Assembly (NCBI RefSeq): GCF_958298935.1
Contig: NC_084930.1
Span: 28,928,001 to 28,992,000, forward strand
Direction: 5' to 3'
DNA from: Phragmites australis
Taxonomy: Eukaryota > Streptophyta > Magnoliopsida > Poales > Poaceae
Length of the DNA: 64,000 bases
Shown here: one piece after another, positions 55,554 through 64,000 of the stretch
How the letters are laid out: each line of letters starts with the position of its first letter
How positions within the stretch are numbered: position 1 is the first letter of the stretch
Made by a program: the position numbers and the translations under genes
The notes under the pieces: generated by a model
What the model was told of the DNA's origin: nothing
Databases searched by the model: none
The model's input: only the letters and a program-made list of their open reading frames with translations

Positions 55554-58500
55554 ATATCGGCTAGTTATTTTTCGGTTCTCACATGACAAATATCAATATC
55601 CTCTTTGGTTGAGCGATCTCTCAAGAAATGATGTCAAATGTCTATATGTTTGGTTATTGAGTGTTGCACGGGATTATTGGCTATTTTTATTGAACTCTCA
55701 TTGTCACACAAAAGTGAGACTTTGGTCATGTTGTAACCATAGTCTCTCAAGGTTTGCTTCATCAAAAGTAGTTGAGCACAACAAGTGCCTGCGGTAACAT
55801 ACTCGGCTTCTGTAGTGGATAGGGCTACAGAATTTTGCCTCTTTGATGACGAAGACACCAAAGACCTATCCAAGAATTGGCAAGTCCTGGATGTACTCTT
55901 ATTATCCACTTCGCAACCGGCATAATCAGAATCCAAATAGCCGGTAAGGTTAAAGGTTGAACTTTTAGAATACCATAAGCTAAGGTAAGAGATATGAACC
56001 AAATATCTAAGAATTCTCTTAACGGCCACTAAATAACACTCTTTTGGAGCGACTTGAAATCTTACATGCACACACTAAGTATAATATTGCCTAGATGCAC
56101 GAAGGTAAAGTAAAGAACCAATCGTCGAGCGATATATCTTTTGATCCACGGTCTTTCCATCTTCATTAAGATCAAGATGTTCATTTACTTGCATAGGAGT
56201 CTTGATGGTTTTGGTATTCTCCATATCAAACTTCTTAAGCATATCATTGATGTACTTTGTTTGACATATGAATGTGCCTTCCTTGAGTTGTTTGATTGAA
56301 ATCCTAGGAAGAACTTTAACTCCCGCATCATTGACATCTCAAACCTCTTAGTCATAATCCTACTAAATTCTTCACAAAATAGTTGATTAATAGAATCAAA
56401 TATAATATCATCACATATATTTGACAAACAAATAAATTATTATCAACTTTCTTAGTGAAAAGAGTAGTATCGGCTTTGCCGGTCTCAAATCCCTTTTTAA
56501 CAAGAAAATCTCTAAGGCATTAATACTTTGCTCTAGATGCTTGCTTAAGCCCATAGAGTATCTTATAGAGTTTATACAGATGATAAGGATACTTGGGATC
56601 TTCAAATCCGGGTGGTTGCTCCACAAATACCAATTCGGAGATTGGTCCATTAAAAAAAGCACTCTTCACATCAATTTAATATAACTTGAAATCATGATGA
56701 GTAGCATATGCAAGTAATATGCGAATTGACTCAAGCCTAGCTACGGGAGCATAAGTCTCACCAAAATTAAAACCTTCTATTTATGTGAAGCCTTGATCAA
56801 CTAACCTCACCTTGTTTCTTGTCACGAGCCTATTCTCATTTTGCTTGCTCCGGAAGACCCATTTTATGTCAATAATATTTTGATTGAGTCTTTCCACCAA
56901 TGACTAAACTACATTTCTCTTGATATTTTTGAGCTCTTCTTGCATGGTCATTACCTAATCCGGATCTTCAAGTGCATCTTGTATATTCAAAGGTTCCAAA
57001 GAGGAAACAAAAGAGTAATATTCATAAAAATTTACAATTCTAGAATAAGTTATTACCCTATTTTGTATATCACTAAGGATATTATCAACCGGATGATCTC
57101 TTTAGATGATTTGATGAAGTCTTAGTCGTGGCACTTGGGGTTGGGGTTGAATGTCTTCCACTTCGTCATCATCAAGAAATTTGTTAGGGTCATTTTGAGC
57201 TTGACTTTGATCTTGATCTTGAGTTGATATTGATGGCTTCACTTGGGTTGATGAGGATAGATGAACTTGATCATTATTGGTCACTTGTTGCACTTGGGGT
57301 TCTTGAGGCTTGATTTCACCTATTGTCATCTTATTAATTTTCTCGCTTGAAATTCCTTCATCACCTAAAACATTAGGATTAACTTGCTCCACTTGAGAGC
57401 TGCTAGATTCATCAAATATCACGTCACACGTGATTTTAAAACAACCGATGGTTTTGTTAAAAATATGGTAGGCATAGGCATTTGATCCATAACCAAGCAA
57501 AAAACATTCATCTACTTTAGCAGCAAATTTAGAACTCTTTACCTTCTTATCTAGAATGAAGAAATTACTATCAAAAACTCTAAAGTAAGATATATTAGGC
57601 TTGCTACCGATTAGAGGCTTATAAGCGGTCTTCTTCAAGATCTTGTGGAGATATAACTGATTCATGGTATGGCATGCGGTGTTGACGGCCTTCGCCCAAA
57701 ATTGATCCGAATCTTGTACTCATCAAGCATGGTCCTTACCGACTCTATGAGAGTCCTATTATTTATCTCGATAACCCCATTTTATTGAGGGAGTAGGATG
57801 TCTAGAACTCATGCTTGATCCCTTCTTCATCAAGAAACTCTTCAATTTGAGTGTTCTTGAATTCACTTTTATTGTCACTTCTCACCCTTTTATCTTCTTA
57901 TCAAATTTATTTTGAGCCCTTCTAACAAATTTCTTAAATATGACTTGTGTTTCACTTTTATCATGCAAAAAGAATACTCAAGTAAAACGAGAATAGTCAT
58001 CAACAATAATCAAATCATATTTGTTACCGTCAATACTTATATAAGCGATTGTTCCAAATAAATCCATGTGGAGGAGTTCAATAGCCTTGTGGTCATCATC
58101 ACATCCTTGGCGGGATAAGGAGCTCCAATTTACTTACCCACTTGACATGCACTACAAATTTTATCTTTTTCAAAAGAAACATTTGTTAGTCTTAGGATGT
58201 GCTCCTCTTTAGAAGTTAAGACAAATTTTTTATACCAACATAGGTTAGTCGACGATGCCATAGGTAACATATGCTAGACTTAGCAATCAAATAAGTCTTA
58301 AGCCTCACTTCATCCGTTGAAAAGTCAACAAAATAAAGTTTACCCTTAAACCGACCGATGAAAGCTATTGAGATGTCTTCCTTTATAGAGACAGTCACAC
58401 CCTTATTAGTAAAGATAATTATAACCTATCTTACAAAGTTATGATACGGACAATAAATTGTAACTAAGAGATTTTACTAACAAGATATTTGAGATAGAAT

Positions 58501-60845
58501 GATCATTAGAGATAGCAATTTTATCTAAGCCAATTACATCCTTTTCCATCATCACCAAAGATGATATTCTCATGAGATCCTTCATTTTCCTCAAATGATG
58601 AGAACATCTCCTTCTCTCCGGTCTTAAGATTTGTGCATCCACTATCAAGCACCCAACTTGATTCACCGGAGGATTATGCCTACAAGATAAATTTATGCTT
58701 TTATTTTAGGTACCTAAATCTGTTTGTGTCCTTTAACGTTAGTCACAAGCACTTTTGACACCCACACAATCCTTTTAATAACTCGATCTTTTGTGCGGGC
58801 ACCAACATATATAGCAACCACTTTACCACGATGGTTCCTCTTCAAAACATAAGATGCATAAAAGGTAGATTAATGTGCATGACCCTTTGGTTGCTTGGTT
58901 TGTGTGGTGCGATCATTTTGCTTGTCTCCCTTGATAAACTTAAGGCACTTCATGCTTATGTGTATATCAAATTCAGGCCCTCTCTTTTGCTTGTTGTCTT
59001 TAGCCTCAATGATCTTATATAGTGCATCATTGGATTTGTATGTTTTGATGCACTCATACTTAACCAAGCTATTTGGCTTCTCATTCTCTTTTTGCAATGC
59101 TTGCAAGGATTGAGTATTAGTAGAACAATCATTTATATCAATATAATAACAACAAGAGCAACTATTACTGAAGAAAGCATTAGAGAGTGAGGTTGCATCA
59201 TTAGAAGAGGATGAACTATTCCTAAGAGCATCAAATTGCACTTCAAGAGTTTTGTGTGTTTCATCCAAACATAAAATTTTTTCTTAAAATGTAGCATTTC
59301 TACCCTCTAGACTAGCAATTAAGACATTGGAAAATCAAGATCTTTGATTAATTTCTCAACTTTCTCCTTCTCTTTAGCAAGGAGCTCCTCAAGTTCAAGG
59401 TTTCTCTCCTTTTCAAGAATGAGCAAGTCATCTTACTTCTCGAGAATCTCCTCTTGACTCTCTATTGTTTAAATTAGCTCTTTTAATTTAGGCATAACAT
59501 TTTTACTAAGACCTTTAAGCATGCTTTCACAACCACTATCACTATCTAGGAGCTTAGGTTATAATTTTACCTTCCGTATTTTTACCATGAGACTTAGGAG
59601 TGTCGTCATCGCGCATGTCACCAAAAAGTGACTTTATCGGTGTAGATGAGCGAATGGTGATGGTGACGACTCCTTCATCATCGGAGTCAGAATCAGAGTT
59701 GGAGTCCAACTCCTTGCTAATGTGAACTTAACTCGAATATTTCTTCTTGTGGGTCTTGAACTTGTCCTTTTTAAAAGGCTTGTTCTTCTTTTCTTCCTTG
59801 TCCTTACTCTTCTTCTTGTTAGGACAATCGGTGATAAAGTGGTCAACTTCACCACACTCATATCAAGCTCTCTTGTATGTTCTTGTCTTGGGCATATCTT
59901 TTTTTTACTTGCTATAGCCACCCTTATTCATGAATTTCTTGAACTTTCTTACAAAGAAGGATATTTCTTCATCATCAGAGCTCCCATCTTCACTTGAGCT
60001 TGATTTTTCAACTTACTTGCTCTTGCTTGCCTTGAATGTTACTTCTTTGTTCTTAGAGGTGGAACTTTGCTTGATATGATTCTTGACTTCGTTTGCTTCC
60101 TTCTCCATGAGCTCATGAACAAGAATTCTCCCAAATACATCATTTGGTGTGAGCCTCTTGTAATCTCTTCTCTCTTGGATGAGTATGACCAAGGTGCGAT
60201 TTCCTGGTGCAAAAGCTCTAAATTATCTTCTCACCATCTTGCGATCATCAAGTTCTTCACTTTCAAGCCCTCTAATCTTGTTCAGAAACACCATCATGCG
60301 ATCATAATTGCTTGAGGGGTTTCATTATCTTTCATCACAAATCTTCCCAATTTACCTTCAAGCAGCTCTATCTTAGATTCTCTCACGCTTGTGGTGCCTT
60401 CATGAGCAACTTGAAGTGTGTCCTATATTGTCTTGTCCTCTTTAAGTCCATCCACTTTGTTGAACTCCTCGGGACTCAAGGCACCGAGTAACACACTTGC
60501 AGCTTGTGCATTGCGGTAGAGATTTTGCTCTTGCTCGGGAGTGAGTTCTTTTTCTTCATCCGATAACTCAAAACTTGTACACACAATCTTTCAAATACTT
60601 AGATGAAGAGAGATTAATTACAATTTCATTTTGTGCCTCCAAGTGGCATATTGTGTACCATTAAAATAAGGTGCATGCTCAGATGAGATGGATATATAAG
60701 AATTAGAGGCATTTAATTTATTATAATTGAGTTCAATTGTGACTCCCTTACCTTTACTGTTACCAGATGTCGAAAGATCATCCTTTGAACTTTTCAGGCT
60801 TGCCGGACCATTCTCCCAAAACGCCGACATCTTCAAATCCTCCAA
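55554..60845 (-). pseudogene. Copia gag-pol polyprotein, multiply interrupted
   Basis: Order on the - strand: gag start 60845 (EHAPYFNGTQYATWRHKMKL); zinc knuckle near 59818-59870 (YECGEVDHFITDCPNKKK, first Cys replaced by a stop); protease near 58440-58660 (IAISNDHSISNILLVKSLSY); pre-integrase 58216-58400 (CYLWHRRLTYVGIKNLS); integrase C-terminus 57102-57665 (FRVFDSNFFILDKKVKSSKF); RT fragments 56185-56880; RNase H 55634-56071 (GYLDSDYAGCEVDNKSTSRT, CDNESSIKIANNPVQHSITK). More than ten stops and frameshifts are visible, so it is inactive. It appears to be the Sirevirus lineage by gag style and long LTR. Confidence 0.85.
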
Positions 60846-60870
60846 GCAGTGAAACCTTGTAAGAGGTTAG

Positions 60871-60882
60871 GCTCTGATACCA
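60871..60882 (-). other. Copia primer-binding site, initiator Met tRNA
   Basis: The reverse complement is TGGTATCAGAGC, 2 bases inside the 5' LTR boundary. Confidence 0.9.
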
Positions 60883-60884
60883 AT

Positions 60885-62397
60885 TGAATATACGTGATAT
60901 CGCCTAAAGAGGGGTGAATAGACGATTCCTGAAAATTAAAACTTTGCATCAGATTAATAGAATCCGAACACTCTGGTTCAATCTAGATAATCCAAAGTCC
61001 GGAGACTCCAAGCTAACCCGGATAGCCCAGCCTATACAAGAAATTGAAAACTGAGGAACACTAAGCAAGTCTAGTTGGATATATAGGTTATCACAGGTTC
61101 TAATTGATGTAAGAGCTTCTTTTAACCAACCACCTGCAATTACAACCTCACGAATAAGTAGATCGAGGCAAACCCCCCAAAACAACTAGGACAAGGAAAA
61201 CATACAAGAATATAAAGGAGACAAGAATGTAAAGGAGACAAGAATTTGTTTCCCCGGGCACGCACCATCGTCTCTCTCCACGACCCTACGTCTCTGTTGA
61301 GGTGCTCACAAAGAGCTGAGTCTCTTTTAACCCTTATACTCACCAAGCAACCACGAAGATCGATCTTGGTCTTACTCAAGAGTTCCTCTTCCCTTATGGA
61401 GGCGAGAAGAACCTTCACAAACTTCCTGGAGTGCTCCAAAGGCTTGGGTGCTCTCCGGGCGACATCTAACTGTTTAGGAGCTCCAAGCTACAAGAGTAAA
61501 GAACATAAATCGATGTCTTGACGATGAACTTAAGTGCTCAATGAATGGATTAAGCTCACTAGCACTCAATCTCACTCTCCTAACTCAACTCTCAAAATCT
61601 AGCAAGGTTTAAAGCACTAGAGGAGTTGGAGCGGCTATTGAATGGCTATGAATGAGTTTGTCTCAAGTTAGCTCAGCAGCTCAGCAACAAATGAAGGAGG
61701 GGTTGAGAGGGGCATTTAAACCTAGCCCCCAAAACTAGTTGTTATGATACTTTTTGTACTAACCCGGAGTATCCGGATTCACTCGGAGACTCCGGGTTAT
61801 TGTTCACAGTCTGGAGTATCCGTGTCAACCCGGAGACTTTGAGTTAGGCACTCTAAGCCCAAACCAAGAGTCTGGCTCGGAGTCTAACTTGGAGACTCCA
61901 GGCTACTATCCACAATCCAGAGTATCCGGGTTCACTAGGAGATTCTGGGTTGGGCACTCTAAGCCCAAACCGAGAGCCTGGCTCAGAGTTTAACTCGGAG
62001 ACTCCAGACCGCTGTCCAGAATCCAGAGTATCTGGACTAACTCGGAGACTCTGGGTTCATACAACTTTGCAACTATCCCGGTGTTCGTGGGTGATTGTGT
62101 CTTTCAACTTTTAGATCTAAAATGATACTTTGAGCACTAAGACACCTTCAAACTATCAACACACATCCCTCTTGACAGTACGACATTCTTAAACTCAAAT
62201 TCAAAAATAAAATGAATTTAAACTTATAAGTAACTACATTCCGCTTCTCTTTTCTCTTTGAGGGATGCCAATGCCTTTTAACTGTATCGATGGGAGTACA
62301 ACCTGTTCATAACCTCAATAAACTCATTAATCCCTTAATCATTTGTTATCAATTATTCAAAATCCACATAGGGGGCATATATGCACTTTCAGTTACA
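60885..62397 (-). repeat. Copia 5' LTR with internal CGGAGACTCC array
   Basis: About 1.5 kb; on the - strand it begins near TGTAACTGAAAGTGCATATA and ends TATATTCA. Between 61740 and 62060 it carries at least ten words of the types CCGGAGTATCCGG and CTCGGAGACTCCGGG, arranged as an ~110-bp higher-order repeat (GGGCACTCTAAGCCCAAACC recurs near 61850 and 61955). The right end could be 62391 or 62397. Confidence 0.7.
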
Positions 62398-63429
62398 TCC
62401 CGTTCCGTGAAGAGAGACGATGGCGCATGCCCAGGGAGAGAGATGATAGTCACGTGGTCCCGGGGATGGGATGAAGGAATCTGATGCCTCCCTACATGGG
62501 GGAGGCGAGTGGTAGGTCTTCTTACCCTTTTGCTGCTTTTGCCGGGCGCGGTCCTCCTGCTTTTTCCGGGTGCGGTCCTCCTGCTCTCGGGCGACTACAT
62601 AGCTCTGGATCACATCGTGGAGGTTACGTTGGCATAGAGAGTCGTGTAGGTCAGAGGGTTGGCTGTCTTGACGCGGTGGGGGCCTCCGAGCGCTCCCTGT
62701 TACTGAGGGAGGATGAGATCTTTCTTGCCATGAGGTCTATTGCGATTCTTGGCAATCGTGACCTTTACCACTCCTAGCGACGAACGCAGTGTTTGGTGTC
62801 GCCGTTGGTTCTTGGTCTCAATCAGGAGGGCGAGGTCACGCAACCATGACGCTATTGGCGAACCCTCCGGTATTGCTGCCGGTGAGTGGCTAAGAAGTAT
62901 TTGTACGGTCTGCAGATTCTACGCAGGCGTCATGGCCCCATAGTCGAGCTACCGAGCGCGGCGTGGTGACATATTGGGAGGGGGAGCCCCAGTATTTGTG
63001 CGGCATGATGGCCTTGGTGACGATGCTGCCAAAGATTGCGTCCTCTGCGAAAACTCCTTCCGATGATGCTGTGGTGATTGGGGCTGTGTCAGAGCATCCT
63101 CGTGCCCAGCGCTAATCTGGTTCCCCTCTAGGTGCGTGGCCTGGGGATCATCGTCGGCACCCGGAACACGGGAGCCTTTGCTGCCTCCCGTTGCATGAAC
63201 TGTTATGCAAACTTCCCGTTGAGTCTCAGAGCCTTCAGACGCCGATTCAGTGTCCCATACCTGGAGTACACCGGGCTCATCTGAGTCGTATCACATGATG
63301 AATACCTTGTAGTGATCAGGGTCCTCGGAACAAGACTCAGCGGTTACCGTGGATCGGGCTATGGGTAGCCTAATATAATATTCGACACTTATCGAAACAC
63401 AAAAATGCGTCCTTACCTGGCACGCCTAC
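62398..63429 (-). pseudogene. gag: Gypsy primer region, leader and decayed gag start
   Basis: On the - strand, next to the LTR, is ACAGTAGGCGTGCCAGGTAA, related to the CAGTTGGCGCGCCATGTAGG leader at 47990. A frame starting MSPVYSRYGTLNRRLKALRL is soon broken by a stop. The rest is GC-rich with only short frames. It ends at the copia LTR. Confidence 0.5.
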
Positions 63430-63779
63430 TGTTGTGGGTTAATCCCAGACAATGATTCTGAGGTGTACCGATTGATGGGCGCATGAACAACGCTTACGGT
63501 GTGATGAACTCAAGAACACCATGGGTTATTCAGGTTTAGGCCTCTGAAGGATAACAGTCCTACGTTATGTGCATTTTGTTATGAGTGTTTGTGAACTGGT
63601 TACAGATGAGTTGCTTCCCCTAGACTCATTCCTCTCTCTTTTATATACAAGAGAAAGAGAACTTACAAGTGGACCATTTCAGTAGACTCATACCTAGCTA
63701 GATATTTTTCTCTCAAGCCGTCACCACGTGGAGCATGCGCGTTACACCTTGCACTGGTGGTATTGCAGGGCCCATCACA
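63430..63779 (-). repeat. Gypsy 5' LTR (right copy)
   Basis: 350 bp; on the - strand it begins TGTGATGGGCCCTGCAATAC and ends ATTAACCCACAACA. Collinear with 53988-54340. Confidence 0.75.
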
Positions 63780-64000
63780 CCCTCTTGGATGCCTCCACTT
63801 TTACTTTACCTCGGTAGCCTTGCTCGTCTCCTCGTTGAGCCGCAAGCTTATCTGCCAAGCCGTTTTGTCCTAACCTTCCGTGAGTCCGTTTGCGAACTCA
63901 TCCACTTGCCTGGAACTAGGGTTACCATGAGCATGTCCAGGACACCTCTGTCTCCCCGCCACCTTGTTTCTCCTCATTCTTTTTCTCTTACGCGTCATAG
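63780..64000 (-). repeat. Chromovirus-like repeat, copy 2, right part
   Basis: 63895-64000 (CCACTTGCCTGG, GTCCAGGACACCTCTGTCTC, CACCTTGTTTCTCC, TTACGCGTCATAG) aligns with 33440-33545 of copy 1. 63780-63895 is not clearly matched. It probably continues beyond the window. Confidence 0.45.

Larger units (their letters stand above)
55554..62397 (-). mobile_element. Sirevirus-like Ty1/copia element lacking its 3' LTR
   Basis: The 5' LTR (60885-62397), Met-tRNA primer site and a full gag-protease-integrase-RT-RNase H order are present on the - strand. The match stops at 55554 inside the end of RNase H, at the conserved LAD of EKQLADIFTKPL, where gypsy integrase sequence begins at once. The 3' end and 3' LTR have therefore been deleted together with part of the surrounding gypsy. 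Confidence 0.82.
53988..63779 (-). mobile_element. Minus-strand gypsy element, split by a copia insertion
   Basis: LTRs lie at 53988-54340 and 63430-63779. Integrase remains (54345-55545) sit next to the left LTR; primer site, leader and a decayed gag start (62398-63429) sit next to the right LTR. Everything from mid-gag to the start of integrase is absent, and a copia element (55554-62397) fills the gap. No matching 5-bp flank duplication was found. Confidence 0.7.

Noticed and set aside
53988..63779. A single intact large retrotransposon
   Set aside because: The internal domains belong to two superfamilies (gypsy integrase at the left, copia gag-pol in the middle) with different primer sites, so it is a nest and not one element.
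1..64000. CRISPR array, rRNA genes, operons, bacterial or organellar insertions
   Set aside because: No regular direct-repeat/spacer array, rRNA-like tract or compact bacterial-type gene order is visible; all coding signals are plant nuclear genes or plant transposons.

Overview
The window is plant nuclear DNA, and I infer a grass (Poaceae). Evidence: very GC-rich, intronless mTERF coding exons set in AT-rich spacers; a membrane-anchored ubiquitin-fold (MUB) gene with plant-type introns; and dense grass-type transposons (Ty3/gypsy, Ty1/copia including Sirevirus-like elements, LINE, SINE, hAT, and many MITEs). There is nothing bacterial or organellar. The species cannot be named from this sequence alone.

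Layout. 1-2.8 kb is mostly non-coding, with a possible terminal exon of an unidentified gene and, just after it, a SINE (2846-2978) with target-site duplication (TSD). 4.2-15.4 kb is a tandem array of mTERF genes on the + strand: three intact single-exon genes (4165-5346, 7999-9117, 14190-15377) and two decayed C-terminal remnants (6659-7135). hAT-type elements (11185-12152; 12570-13728) sit between the second and third genes. The promoter region of the third gene is locally duplicated, and so are its last ~90 coding bases plus 3' flank (15285-17212 versus 17443-21838). The second 3' copy is split by a gag-only copia LTR element (17765-19719, TSD TCTTC) and by a MITE (21226-21570). The first copy provides the paralogous empty sites.

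22-31 kb holds a LINE fragment, several MITEs and, on the - strand, a three-exon MUB gene (24480-28327). Its second intron carries a 1.6-kb hAT element with a GC-rich, probably captured, coding segment.

31-64 kb is a nested transposon landscape with no convincing host gene. It contains a 5'-truncated LINE with an 18-bp TSD (31072-31889); a Sirevirus-like solo LTR split by a chromovirus-like repeat (32.0-36.9 kb); an old Ty3/gypsy element (42991-50375) whose RT/RNase H/integrase core is missing and replaced by an antisense LTR-plus-leader fragment; and a - strand gypsy element (53988-63779) containing a Sirevirus-like copia (55554-62397) that lost its 3' LTR. That gypsy in turn appears to split a second copy of the chromovirus-like repeat.

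Function. The only genes I would treat as working are the three mTERF genes (organelle nucleic-acid-binding proteins encoded in the nucleus) and the MUB gene (prenylated ubiquitin-fold plasma-membrane protein). I see no operon, CRISPR array, rRNA or functional tRNA gene. The most interesting material is the birth-and-decay mTERF cluster, the gag-only retrotransposon, the gene-fragment-bearing hAT inside a MUB intron, and the recurring quasi-palindromic arrays in unrelated LTRs.
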